From: Pandoraea anhela
Lineage (GTDB): Bacteria > Pseudomonadota > Gammaproteobacteria > Burkholderiales > Burkholderiaceae
Direction of reading: 5' to 3'
Length of the DNA stretch: 64,000 nucleotides
Assembly: GCF_902459655.1 (NCBI RefSeq)
Contig: NZ_CABPSB010000006.1
Location: 62,001 to 126,000, forward strand
Shown: in pieces, positions 54,401 to 63,600 of the stretch
Layout: each line of letters starts with the position of its first letter
Position numbering within the stretch: the stretch's first letter is position 1
The notes under the pieces: model-generated
What the model saw: only the letters and a program-made list of their open reading frames with translations
What the model was told of the DNA's origin: nothing
Databases searched by the model: none
Position numbers and translations under genes: made by a program

Positions 54401-54821
54401 GGATGCGTTTGCGACGCGCTTGGCCAACTTCGACGGAGAAAGAGCCTCGCTTGAGGGCATCCTAAGCCTTGCTGCCGAGAAGCCTCCCCGCGATTGGGTG
54501 GATCGGCACATCGACGCGGCCATCTTGGAGCTAACAAAGTTCGCCCGACGTTTCCGCGAAGCTGAGGCTTTTGTGGCAGTGCAAGGTCGCGAGGCACACA
54601 GCGAAGCCATCGCTGTCGTCATCGGCGCAGGGTCAAATACTGAGACAATTTCGCGCTCGTTTGCAATCTCGGACCGTCATCGTCAGATCGTGGAGTCCAA
54701 GGCTGACGAAGTCGCCTCAATGCTTGAACGCCAAGGTTTAGGAACCGATATATTGCTGGCAATACTGGCCAAGGCTGGGATGAAGATAGCGTCTATCGAC
54801 AAGGAGACTGCAAATGGCTGA
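51486..54821 (+). CDS. sspC: Large P-loop ATPase, SspC-like
   Basis: The 1,111-residue protein has an N-terminal ATPase domain with Walker A GPFGGGKS (67-74) and Walker B VLVLIDEMGK (173-182). The remainder is long and mostly helical, without a named domain I can see, and includes coiled-coil-like stretches near AELSAELVALEQVKERHEL and EVEGKMLEALDARRDDLEALRQ. Size, position between a DUF4007 gene and a PAPS-reductase-like gene, and short overlaps (8 bp each side) match SspC, the ATPase of Ssp phosphorothioation. A BREX BrxC-type ATPase would be the main alternative, but no other BREX genes are present. Confidence 0.82.
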   Translation: MTDKKQVVLSDIVQISRQYQRSIRVDADIGRVDALSGYICHATAGAVVDSMCVQLSGTNQRSFTWTGPFGGGKSSLAVALASALHPDKNLRVKAREALHLNSKPAFDRAFPVRKGWLIVPAVGRRGSVVAALNAALRQAQGKTVDGRNKPNSQTLIAELLVEAQSRPHDGVLVLIDEMGKFLEASALGSGDDVYFFQELAEAAARSDGRLVVVGVLHQSFAQYSARLGIDTRDDWAKVQGRYVDLPFVAASDEIVELIGRAIETERRPDWIPETSKAIADAIRSRRPAAGQGFANALAGCWPLHPAMAALLGPISKRQFGQNERSTFGFLSSVEPYGFRSYLNSTLVSEATWYRPSDYWDYLHSNLEPAILASPDGHRWSQAVEAIERAEAKTGDPLLVSLIKNIAIIDLFRAGSGLAADAAVIKVLFYDKTQEELDNALQQLSALKIALYKSYTGAWSVFEGSDFDIDQAIAQSLAASPGVDYARLAQLMGLHPVVAKRHYHETGSMRWMELTLCSIEQAEKISTDFRPRKGEFGTFILALPDKGMSPRTASLRAQACSKLRPWPVLVGIPENHARIAELSAELVALEQVKERHELSGDAVARREVYARLAATRANLEDQLQAAVSLAKWHDGTGAIVEPRSKLSPVASGLADELFSAPPEVWSELVNRDSISSNSVKARRDLLHAMIDSEDREALGFEGFPAERGLYETLLKSTGLHRQDTSGAWRLVAPGNGSASSFEPLWEETRALFSDGETRVGAHEIYALWNAPPFGMKQGIQPVILTAYMLAHKANIAVYKDGMFVPRLTDFDIDELLQDPDRFSLRWVAIDEDKNRILNGIAKLLAEIGESADAADPLEAARGLVAMVFNLPEWARRTQRLGETAKAMRDMLVKASDPHKVLFVDLASLLNAADGKSYVKALRTPLQELASAYGKMLAEVEGKMLEALDARRDDLEALRQRARSVSGISGDLRLDAFATRLANFDGERASLEGILSLAAEKPPRDWVDRHIDAAILELTKFARRFREAEAFVAVQGREAHSEAIAVVIGAGSNTETISRSFAISDRHRQIVESKADEVASMLERQGLGTDILLAILAKAGMKIASIDKETANG

Positions 54822-55656
54822 GCGTCATGTTCTGGGGATTTCCGGTGGCAAGGATAGTGCCGCGCTGGCGGTCTACATGCGTGACCATCACCCCGAGCTC
54901 GATATTGATTACTTCTTTACCGATACCGGCGAGGAACTACCTGAAGTTCACGAATTTCTCGGCAAGCTTGAGGGGTACCTAGGAAAACCTATCGCGCGAC
55001 TCAATCCGGGTCGTGACTTCCGATTCTGGTTGCGCCAGTACAACCATTTCTTGCCGAACCCTCAAAGCCGTTGGTGCACACGAAAGTTGAAGCTTGCGCC
55101 ATTCGAAGACTGGGTGAAGCCTTGGCTGGCGTCGGGCGACGTAGTCACTTCGTACGTGGCGATACGGGCGGACGAAGACTATCGTGAAGGCTACGCGGCT
55201 AAAGCTGACAATCTGTTTGTGAAGCTGCCCTTCCGCGAAGCCGGCATCGACAAAGCAGCTGTGATCGACATTCTGGAGAATTCTGGTGTCGGTTACCCCA
55301 AGTACTATGAATGGCGCTCGCGCAGCGGCTGCACGTTTTGCTTCTTTCAGCAGAAAATCGAGTGGGTCCGCCTAAGGGATAAACACCCGCGAGCGTATGA
55401 AGAAGCGAAAGCCCTCGAGAAGGACGCTTTGGAACACGGGGCACCCTTCACTTGGTCAAAGGGCGAATCGCTCGTTGACATGGAGCAGCCGGAACGCGTA
55501 GCGGAAATCGAGGCGGAATACGAGATCCGACGCGTTCGCATGCGCAAGAGTATCCCCATTAATCCTTTGCGGCCTGTGAAGGCCTGCCCCGAGGACATCG
55601 ATGATGTCTACGGCGTGGATGAAGGCAACGGCTCCTGCAACGTCTGTCACAAGTAA
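54814..55656 (+). CDS. sspD: PAPS-reductase-family ATP pyrophosphatase, SspD-like (DndC-related)
   Basis: The 280-residue protein has the PP-loop SGGKDS at residues 10-15, DYFFTDTGEELPEVHEFL, C88 in RWCTRKLK, a C173-x2-C176 pair in GCTFCFFQQK, and a C-terminal C275-x2-C278. The cysteines could hold an iron-sulfur cluster as in DndC. By family it adenylates the target position using ATP so that sulfur can be inserted, working with a cysteine desulfurase. It overlaps sspC by 8 bp. Single-protein assignment to DndC instead of SspD is possible, but the DUF4007 and large-ATPase partners favour Ssp. Confidence 0.88.
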   Translation: MAERHVLGISGGKDSAALAVYMRDHHPELDIDYFFTDTGEELPEVHEFLGKLEGYLGKPIARLNPGRDFRFWLRQYNHFLPNPQSRWCTRKLKLAPFEDWVKPWLASGDVVTSYVAIRADEDYREGYAAKADNLFVKLPFREAGIDKAAVIDILENSGVGYPKYYEWRSRSGCTFCFFQQKIEWVRLRDKHPRAYEEAKALEKDALEHGAPFTWSKGESLVDMEQPERVAEIEAEYEIRRVRMRKSIPINPLRPVKACPEDIDDVYGVDEGNGSCNVCHK

Positions 55657-56169
55657 ATCAAGGGCCGACGGGAAGGATAAGCACCGACAACGACCCGTCC
55701 CTCCCCTGCGGCCCCACACCTTTCTGCTCGGAGACTCGTAGTTTCGCTGAACACTTGCTGGAAGTTGATGCGGCTGGGGACTACCTTGAGAAACACAACG
55801 CCCTACGTGAGAGAGCATGGTACAGCGACGATTGGGGCCGAGACGATCGGTGATTGGCTCAGCTTAGCCGCTCAATGTGCCGCCGGCTGAGCTTTGTAAT
55901 CGCGACCGCATCGAGCCATGCTCCGCCGCTTTCAACCTTAAGGCGTGATGCGATGTAGGGGGGGAATGGCGTGCCCGTCGTCCCCTGGTTGGACCTAGGC
56001 TCCCTTAGGTACGCACCAACGGTCAGTCGATCTCCGCTACGGTGAATACCGCCGCGCAGTCCCCTTTCGCTTTTTGTGCGTACCACACATAGACACGAGA
56101 TTACTGAGACTCTTCTGACCGGACGGCCCTTACGAAGCAACGGCCTCTGTGCGATGTCCCCTATGCAGG
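55657..56169. other. Convergent intergenic region between the two defence operons
   Basis: About 500 bp separate sspD from the nuclease stop. The left part (55657-55858) contains a short plus-strand open stretch ending at 55850 with protein-like text (AGDYLEKHNALRERAWYSDD) but no start codon, perhaps a gene remnant. GACGGG (55667) and CCCGTC (about 55700) could form a weak hairpin after sspD. The right part is covered by the small minus-strand ORF described separately. Confidence 0.35.
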
Positions 56170-56173
56170 TCAT
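55859..56173 (-). CDS. Hypothetical small protein, possible fifth gene of the restriction-like operon
   Basis: An ATG at 56173 overlaps the TGA of the nuclease gene in an ATGA arrangement, like other couplings in this operon. The 104-residue product has no recognised domain. Its C-terminal half (TVGAYLREP... PPYIASRLKVESGGAWLDAVAITKLSRRHIERL) looks protein-like with codon use similar to neighbours; the N-terminal half is rich in Arg and Cys and less convincing. It may be a real small partner, a remnant or chance. Confidence 0.38.
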   Translation of the reverse strand: MTCIGDIAQRPLLRKGRPVRRVSVISCLCVVRTKSERGLRGGIHRSGDRLTVGAYLREPRSNQGTTGTPFPPYIASRLKVESGGAWLDAVAITKLSRRHIERLS

Positions 56174-57252
56174 AACAGGCTCAGATACTTGTCCAGATTG
56201 GAGACGGAGATGGACTGAGTCTGACCGGACGTCAAGACGGAAAACTCGTCCAAGCCAATCGTGATCGTCGCCCTCTTGACAGAACACAGAGCTGCCTGGG
56301 CTGCGTACTTGACGAACAATTCGACTTGGTAGTCGCCGTGAGGCCACTCATTCGCCTCGTACCCCGGCCTTTGAACTGGGACGAAGAGAACGGACTGTTG
56401 TACCGAAGACTGCGGGGTGATCGCGAAATCTCCAAATGGACGCCCAAGCCGTCGTCGCGTAGCGTATTGCTCCTCTGGTTTCTCGGGAACGACGCGCTCG
56501 GGGCGGTACCGCATCTCCCGCGTGGCCGACCACACGCGCAGCAGAAACATCTCCACGACGGCTGTGGAGGCTCCGCCGTTGACGACGGTAAGCGGGAGTA
56601 TCAGCTCAAAAGCCCGGTCTGAAACCACCACTGGCCCTGCAATTTCCAGCACGCTCCACAATACATTGCAGTTCGTAGTCAGGCGTTGGCTGACCGCGTG
56701 CGGATAGGAGGCCGTGATTCCGCTCAACAGCCATCCGTCGAACTCCTCACGCGGCATCCGCTTTCCGCGTATCGCCGCCTGTAACAAGCGAGCGACGAGC
56801 TCATAGATCAACGACTCGCGCAGGGGCAGTGGAAGCGGCTCGATGGACTTCGCGGTAAGGTAGCGATCTACCTTCGTGATGGCCTGGTCGAGCAGCGCCA
56901 GCGTGTCCATCGACGTTGGAGTGGGCACCTCGACGTCATCGAAGGGCGCGTCATCCAAGACGGCAGCTGCGATCGGTCCAGCCAACATCAGCTGGTACTT
57001 GTCTGCAGCGTCGGAGTCTTTGAGCTCTTTGCACCATGCGACCACATCGCCTTTGCCGATCTGATTTTTGGAGGACTTGACCTGCTGAGCAAGAGTCGAG
57101 CCGTCTGCGTACTCCCAGTAGATGTCCACCTTGTCGTTATCAGAGTCCGGCTCTAGCGTAACAGCCGTCCATTGTCCGATCGCCCAAAGTGAGTCGAGCA
57201 AACAGATAAGGGTTTGGACCGCAAACCCGCGGATCGCTTCGCGCCCGCCCAC
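56170..57252 (-). CDS. PD-(D/E)xK nuclease-domain protein (DUF4297/Cap4-like)
   Basis: I use GTG 57252, 2 bp after the preceding stop (360 residues); ATG 57297 overlaps the upstream gene by 43 bp. The N-terminal domain has REAIRGFAVQTLICLL, then LEPDSDNDKVDIYWE and AQQVKSSKNQ. Aspartate 43, Q57 and K59 form the D-x(n)-Q-x-K core of the dsDNA nuclease domain found in CBASS Cap4 and many restriction systems. The remaining 250 residues are unrecognised and could sense modified DNA or bind partners. It is the presumed DNA-cleaving member of the minus-strand operon. Confidence 0.75.
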   Translation of the reverse strand: MGGREAIRGFAVQTLICLLDSLWAIGQWTAVTLEPDSDNDKVDIYWEYADGSTLAQQVKSSKNQIGKGDVVAWCKELKDSDAADKYQLMLAGPIAAAVLDDAPFDDVEVPTPTSMDTLALLDQAITKVDRYLTAKSIEPLPLPLRESLIYELVARLLQAAIRGKRMPREEFDGWLLSGITASYPHAVSQRLTTNCNVLWSVLEIAGPVVVSDRAFELILPLTVVNGGASTAVVEMFLLRVWSATREMRYRPERVVPEKPEEQYATRRRLGRPFGDFAITPQSSVQQSVLFVPVQRPGYEANEWPHGDYQVELFVKYAAQAALCSVKRATITIGLDEFSVLTSGQTQSISVSNLDKYLSLL

Positions 57253-57254
57253 GG

Positions 57255-59018
57255 CTAGTTCTCGATCTCGAAGAAGTCCATAGCCATTCGCCCCCACTGA
57301 ACGCGAGTATCCTCAATCGATATTCGCATCTTTTCGCTCGGCGCTTCATCTTCCATACGAGCCCAAGCGGCGATAAGCGACAGAACCTCCCTAGCGTACT
57401 GAGCCTCCGGCCCGTCTTCTCCTTGTAGTGCCTCGAAAAGCCGGGAGTGCACCGGATGACGACTGTTCAGGGTAACCAGGATCACACCCCCGGAAGTGGA
57501 GACGTCGAAGATGTGCGAACCAGACATATCGGCGTGCTTGAAGCGAAATTTAATTTTCTTGCTGACATAGTCCACTGCGAGTTCTAGAGCCTTCGCCTCC
57601 TCCACGCCATCTTGAACGAAGTCGGCGGTCAGCGCGGATGCGCGTTCGTCGGGGGAGGCGTGTTCATCCTTGTCACTCCGACCGGTGTCCCCAACCCGCT
57701 CTCTGCGTCTCATCACAGAATCGGTGGCCGCTTTCTCGGCCTTCTTCTCGGCGCGCTCTTTGGTGGACTGCATTCGCTCACCTTCGCGCATCTTGGCCAC
57801 CTGTGCGCGCATCGAGTTCAACAGCTTCTCGATCTCCCGGCTGATACGGTACATGGCAAGCCGTGGGTCACGATCCTGCTCGAGCGTCTCCTGATAATCT
57901 TTCACGCTGAGTGCCTCTTCCAGCGCATCTTCCTCGATGCTCAAGCGTGTGAAACCTGTCGCTGCCTGCTTGTTGTTCGTAACGCCAAAGACGTCATCCA
58001 AGCCCGGGTCGAACTGCACCTCGATCCCCCACCATCTCTCGCGCGTGTCATATGAGTTCGTGAAGCTGTGGTTGAGCTCCAGCTCCCGCCCCGATCTCAC
58101 GACCGAAATGCCCTGATTTTTTTGCGCGTGCTGCCCAATGGGTTTAGTCCCTCCTTCACGCCGCGCCTCCGGCTTACAAATCGACGCCATGATGGTCACA
58201 GGGTGATCTGTGCCGCCATGCCCGATATGAAGAACCAGCGGTTGCCCAAACGGCACGAAGGCCGGCTTCTGATCGAAGGGCGCGGGGGCATTGGTGCCGG
58301 ACATCAAGTAAAGCGGATCGTTTGGCCGCACAAAGCTCTGATAGACCGTCGCCCTGGTCTTGCTCTCATAGGCGGCAAGGCGAATTCGAACCGACTTGTC
58401 GTTAATGAAGTGCCGATACACGCGTCCGCTGATGAACTCCGTGTGACGCAACAGTGTCGTACTTTGCTTCCAAGAGATGCGGTCTAACTTGCTCCAGACA
58501 ACCAAGGTGCCGTGCTCTTCGAGATTGCCTGCAATCAATGACCGCCATTCAGAAGGGATCTCAGAGGGCTTAGGCTCAGGAACCTCTGTCATTTGCCCGT
58601 CCTGAATTTCCTGCACGTCCAAGTAAGCATGATGAACCGATCCACCTTGCCACGTCCAGACATCCACCCTCTTGCATTGAGAGATTGAAGAGTTTGGCAA
58701 TCCCATCCCGAACTTGCCGATACCCGTTTGCTGAGCCTTGTCAAGGCGCGAACCGTTGCCAAATTGTAGGGCTTTCCTGAGCAGGATCGGGCTCATGCCG
58801 CTGGCGTTGTCGTAGACTGCTAGGCGGGAAATCTGACGTCGACCTCCGGTCGGGACCTCATCGATACAGATCACCTCGACTTCGGTGCGGGATTGGGTGC
58901 CTTCTCCTGCTTGGATCGCGTTGTCAATGAGCTCGGCCAACGCGTGCGCGGTGTCGCGATAGCCCGAGCTTCGCATGGCAGAGATCGACAGGTTTTGGGG
59001 AATGATGGGAAAGGACAT
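57255..59018 (-). CDS. GHKL (HSP90/MutL/MORC-like) ATPase
   Basis: ATG 59018 has a perfect AGGAGG (59023-59028) that overlaps the stop of the upstream helicase-like gene. The 587-residue protein carries the Bergerat ATP fold: ELIDNAIQA (E29, N33), DNASGM (70-75) and GIGKFGMGLPNSS (99-111). An S5-like domain follows, and a long charged coiled coil at about 400-470 (REGERMQSTKERAEKKAEKA). Such MutL/MORC-like ATPases occur in restriction-type loci beside helicases and nucleases. It probably acts as an ATP-driven DNA clamp. Upstream frame from 59201 is not needed. Confidence 0.85.
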   Translation of the reverse strand: MSFPIIPQNLSISAMRSSGYRDTAHALAELIDNAIQAGEGTQSRTEVEVICIDEVPTGGRRQISRLAVYDNASGMSPILLRKALQFGNGSRLDKAQQTGIGKFGMGLPNSSISQCKRVDVWTWQGGSVHHAYLDVQEIQDGQMTEVPEPKPSEIPSEWRSLIAGNLEEHGTLVVWSKLDRISWKQSTTLLRHTEFISGRVYRHFINDKSVRIRLAAYESKTRATVYQSFVRPNDPLYLMSGTNAPAPFDQKPAFVPFGQPLVLHIGHGGTDHPVTIMASICKPEARREGGTKPIGQHAQKNQGISVVRSGRELELNHSFTNSYDTRERWWGIEVQFDPGLDDVFGVTNNKQAATGFTRLSIEEDALEEALSVKDYQETLEQDRDPRLAMYRISREIEKLLNSMRAQVAKMREGERMQSTKERAEKKAEKAATDSVMRRRERVGDTGRSDKDEHASPDERASALTADFVQDGVEEAKALELAVDYVSKKIKFRFKHADMSGSHIFDVSTSGGVILVTLNSRHPVHSRLFEALQGEDGPEAQYAREVLSLIAAWARMEDEAPSEKMRISIEDTRVQWGRMAMDFFEIEN

Positions 59019-59026
59019 GTGGCCTC

Positions 59027-60664
59027 CTAGGTATGCAGCGTGGACCAAGTGCTCAACGACTTCACCCAACCGGCATCGGCTTGTGAGTCGGCAGCCACAA
59101 TGAGTCTGAGGGGCGGCAGATCGGCCTCTCGGGCCTGAACAAGCCGCCCAATCGTGGATAGGAACGCTGCCCGGGACTTGCTTGGCGACGCCATCACACA
59201 TACGTAAATTTCAGGAACAGAGTTCCCGGGAAGTAGGAACCCGTGGGCGCACAAGACCTTCTCCTCTCTGGCAACGAATTTTTGCAAGGCAAGGTCACGT
59301 GCTGCTGGAGATTCATCCGCGGTTACGGCTCTTGCCTTCACGCCCTCGACCCGCAAAAGGCCGGCGAACAGCCTCGCGTTCTCAGCTGTTGTTGCATAGA
59401 ATACAACCCGTCCCCGACCCTTGGACTCGTCCTTCAGAATGTCCAAGAGTTGCTCGTTGCGTTCAACGTTGTTGCCCAGCTCGCTCACGTAGGTGTGGTC
59501 GAAGTCAAGTGTGTCGTCGGACGGGGCACCTGCGGAGGCACTTGTGGACGACGTGCTCGTGAGATTTACCACGGTACCGTCGATTTCCGTGAAATCTCCA
59601 ACCTGACGAAGCGACTGCAATCCGTTGTTCGCCGCGATTGTGATGCAAGCGTCTGGAAAGGCTTCCATCAGGGCACTCCGAGCAGGTCCCGGAGGAATGG
59701 CGGTGCCGGATGCGGCTAGTATTCCCACCGCGCTGAATCCCCCACCCGCGGACATCTTTCGGACGATCTCGGCTCCGACAGGGTGAACGCGACTTTCCGC
59801 ATCTGCGAAGACTGCAACCGATGTGACGGATCCGAGCTTTTCAAGAGCCGAGTCCTCCTTGTTGAGTTGGAGAATGTCGATGACCGCTATCGCCCCTCCG
59901 AGTTGATCGAGGTCGCGCGCCGGATGGTCACCGTAGAGCTGAAAAATGGTGGTGTCGCGCGAACCCAGCTGACGCCATACCTCTTGCAATTCGATGAAAG
60001 CCTCGTCACACATGGCTGCACCTGGCGCTAGCCAGATGACCGACCTATCGTCGGGTTCCGAACGGTAAAGATCGAGCGCTGCCGTCGCGACGAGCCGAAG
60101 CTTTCCTGCTCCGAACGGCATATGGACCAAAACGGATACGGGCGGGCGGGCAATGGCTCGACGAAGCTCACGAAAGGCGTTTAGTTGATGCGCATGGAGC
60201 TTGTGCGAGGCAACGGTTTTCTGAGATCCCTCGGATGGTTCAAGCGGCTCCTCAAGCTCGTCAGTCTCCACGCCGTACCATCTGTCAAGAAGCTCCAAGT
60301 TGCTTGGCGCCGCGTCGAATTCGATGGCGCTCAATGTTCGGAGAGGCGAGATTGCCGGCATCTGAAGCAGATCGCACAATTCGGAGGCCTCCGAATTGTG
60401 CAGTTTGGACAGCAAGAGGCTTCGAATTTCCCGCCTTCGCAATGCGCCTCGTTCGCCATGCAAGCTAACGATGAAATAGGCCAGCCCCGTTCGACTGGTC
60501 ACATCTGTACCCATCTTGCCGAGCAACGCCATGATCGAGGGGCCCAACAAGTTAGTGAGCGCGGTCGCGTCGTTTCTGGCGAGGTGTTCGACGAGTCGCG
60601 TCGTCGTGGTTACACGAGACGATCCCGAGGTTGATGAGGCGTCTGGAATGTCAAGCGGTGCCAT
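59027..60664 (-). CDS. SF2 helicase-like protein with degenerate motifs
   Basis: The 545-residue protein has an N-terminal 140 residues without recognised domain, then a helicase-like core: Q-motif-like AHQLNAFRELRRAI, Walker A-like HMPFGAGKL (181-189; the Ser/Thr after K188 is Leu), motif Ia VIWLAPGAAM, motif II FADAES (286-291, in place of DExH), motif III-like AASGTAI, a second RecA domain with RVVFYATTAENARLFAGLL, and IGRLVQAR near motif VI (in place of QxxGRxxR). It overlaps the FtsK-like gene by 14 bp. It is probably a structural or weakly active translocase subunit. Confidence 0.78.
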   Translation of the reverse strand: MAPLDIPDASSTSGSSRVTTTTRLVEHLARNDATALTNLLGPSIMALLGKMGTDVTSRTGLAYFIVSLHGERGALRRREIRSLLLSKLHNSEASELCDLLQMPAISPLRTLSAIEFDAAPSNLELLDRWYGVETDELEEPLEPSEGSQKTVASHKLHAHQLNAFRELRRAIARPPVSVLVHMPFGAGKLRLVATAALDLYRSEPDDRSVIWLAPGAAMCDEAFIELQEVWRQLGSRDTTIFQLYGDHPARDLDQLGGAIAVIDILQLNKEDSALEKLGSVTSVAVFADAESRVHPVGAEIVRKMSAGGGFSAVGILAASGTAIPPGPARSALMEAFPDACITIAANNGLQSLRQVGDFTEIDGTVVNLTSTSSTSASAGAPSDDTLDFDHTYVSELGNNVERNEQLLDILKDESKGRGRVVFYATTAENARLFAGLLRVEGVKARAVTADESPAARDLALQKFVAREEKVLCAHGFLLPGNSVPEIYVCVMASPSKSRAAFLSTIGRLVQAREADLPPLRLIVAADSQADAGWVKSLSTWSTLHT

Positions 60665-63600
60665 GCGCTGATTTGGGAGAGTTGTCGTGGGAAATCGCCG
60701 TCACTGCTGCTGCGATGTCATCGTCGGACAGAAAGGGGGCTTGCGCGAACACCAGCCCCTGCTCCCCGTTGAGCTTGGCAGCAAGGTGCCCACGACCAAG
60801 CAGGAGCTCAGCGCCCGGTCGGTCGAGCGCGATCTTAGAGGTGGCCTCACTGGAAACTTTGAGGATGAGGCGGTTGCCAAGGTTTTCGCGCAATTGCATC
60901 GGCATGACGTCCTTGTCGGGGCGCTGTGCTGCGAAGATGAGATGGATGCCCGCAGCGCGGGCCTTGACGCCCAATCGCTGCACTGCAGCGCTCACGGCAG
61001 ACTTGTACGCGTCGTCGAGCATCCAGTCCGCGAATTCGTCATGCACGAGGAAGACCATGGGCAAACGTTCGTCGGCCGAGACCTTCGCGTTGTAGGTTGG
61101 CAGGTCGCGCGCGCGCGCCTTAGCGAAGGCGCGATAACGCTCCTCCATCTCCTGCACCAGCGCCTCGAGGACTTCAGCTGCCTTTTCCTTTGTCGTCACA
61201 ATCTCACTGCGCATGTGCGGAAGGTCGGCCAGCGGCGCGTAGTCCACGCCCATCTTCGGATCGATCAGGATAATCTGCGCAAGATCCTTCGAGTTGGTCG
61301 CGGCGATGTCCAAGAGCAGCGCCTGGATCAGTACCGACTTGCCGCTGCCGGTGGCACCTGCCACCAAGGAATGCGGCTCGTGAGACGAGAGGCCACCGAA
61401 CTCTGCGCCGAGGTTCAGATACAGCAACGCGCCGTTGATCTCCTGGAGCCCCAAAAGAAATGACGTGTTGATGCCGGCGACGTTGCGATTGAACTCACGA
61501 CGCGACCACAGCTCCCAAAGCGATACCGCTTGACGCTTGGAGCCCGCGACCGTCACCACAATCTCGCCAGGCTTGGGCTGAACCGTCACTAAATTGATAG
61601 CGTGAGTGGTCAGCAATTGGGTGCGCTTGTTCTCGATATCCTCGACGCGCAGCCTGTCTGAGCCTGCCAATCGCACCAGGCAGCCATTCGGCGTCAAACG
61701 CACGCCTAGAATTGCAGCCTGCAGACCGTAGCTATTCAGCGCGGACTTAAGCTTCTTTTTCACCTCCTCCGCCCACGCCTCTCGCTCGGCGTCCGCTTGC
61801 GCTCCGCCCGCAAATTTGGCGGCTACCAAAGCTGAAAGCGAAGAGCCAAGATCGGTGGGCAATGCTGGGGCTGAGGCCGGCACCGACGCAGCAGCGTTGG
61901 TTGAGGCTTCGATTCGTTCTTGCACAGGTACCTCGTGCTCAGCAGCAGCGGGGCCGCTCGATTGAGGCAAGGTGCCTGCATCCGCCACATTGGCTGGCGC
62001 TTCGTCGTCGGGGGACTCTGAGGGACCATTGACGAGCTGACCTATGGCCGCAAGCCACGGCACCCGCGCAGCCGGCTTCTTGAAACCGTGTCCAGCCCAT
62101 GGTTGGTGGGGGCCAAGTCCCGCCCGGGCTTCGGAACCGCCATTCCCATTCGCATAAGCCTCGCCAAGCTTTCGTAGATCATGCCTGTCAAAAACTTCCT
62201 GCCAAGCTTGAACGCCTTCAGCGTCGTCGAGCAGCTCTTGGTCGGAAGCAGACGCGGAGCCTGCATCCGAGGTATGAACATAGACCTGCGAGTAGCCGCG
62301 GAGCGAAATCTCCACGTCGCCTTCGCGCAGCTTCGCCCTCGCCCGCTCCATGAGACCCGTCATGCCAGGCGGGATCTCGGCGTCGATAAGCATATCCGCC
62401 AAGCGAGCGAGCCACACGTCGCGATCGAGGCGACCCGGGTCGCCAAAGAGAGCCTCCCGGAACATGCCCAACGTTGACAGGAGTTGGTCCTTAGAATCAC
62501 GGCGGGCCTTAGCCAGTCCATCTGCCCCAACATACTTCGACTCTACGATCGAAATAACGATACGGATACCCTCGTCTCGCTCTTCGACATTAAGTGCAAG
62601 GATGTCGGCGATGCGGCTTTCAGGTTGTGACAGCCAGCTCGCGTAGTCGTCGAGCAGAAAGTATGCAGTCAGTACTTGACAACCAGCGGCGGAAGCCTTG
62701 AACTCCTCTGACAGCAAGTAGCGGCTGAGGACCAAGCCGATCATCTCGCCTGCAGAGACACCGCGCTTAGCCGCGCGAAGCACAATGTCACCGGAAATAG
62801 AAAGCGCGTCGCGCTTCGCCTTGGCGGCCGCAGCCTCAAGTTGTTCGGGATCGAGCTGAAGATTCAGCTCTTCCAAACGACGGCGCACAAGCACGCCGAG
62901 TAGCCGTAGCTCAGAGGTCGAGCTGACGATCATGTTGCGGCCGTTGGTCGAGCCACGACGGTAGCGTACCACCGTGATGTCGTTGTGTTGGAGCTGACGT
63001 TTATCGAGCAGCTCATCGTAGGTCGCCACCCATTCTGCTAGATCGTGCGCGTCCTTGATCATGCCAGCCAAGGCGGCGCTTTGAAGCGAGATACGACGCG
63101 CGGGCAGGTATCTCTCGTCGGGCGAAGCATCGGTTTCGCGGTCGACAGCCGCAACGGCGGAGACATAAGCCCAGCCCGACGCGGTCTGCCAAGGGCATGT
63201 CAAAAATGTCGTCGATTTGAGTTCGTTCTCGCCCGAGACACTACGATAGGACCATCGCGATGGGGCATGGTCCAAGTTGGGACGGTCGTTGGTCCACGGA
63301 ACCGGGAGCCATTCCGACTGTGCCGCACGGGCGACCACGTCATGCAAGAAAGCCACGTCGAAGGCTTTAAATCCCTGCTCACTTTCGCCGGGTGTAGCCG
63401 AGATCGGAGTCACGGAAATGCGCAACTTCGAGATGAAATTGTCGCTCGTCTCGCTAACCACTGGCAGGTCAGGATCATCGCCAGCCTTGTTCACCAGCTC
63501 GCCATAAACGCTTCGAAGCTTGGCCGGATCCGAGTGGCGCACCGACACGCTGCATTGGAGCTTTCCATCGGCTTGAATCGACGAGAGCTCCCGTACAGTC

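Noticed and set aside
50567-55656. Assignment to Dnd, BREX or DISARM
   Set aside because: No DndB, DndD or DndE, no BREX methyltransferase or PglZ phosphatase and no DISARM methylase or DrmB are present; DUF4007 plus large ATPase plus PAPS reductase fits Ssp.
55657-55850. Plus-strand protein-like stretch ending ...DDWGRDDR
   Set aside because: No start codon is available in frame and no family is recognised; at most a remnant.
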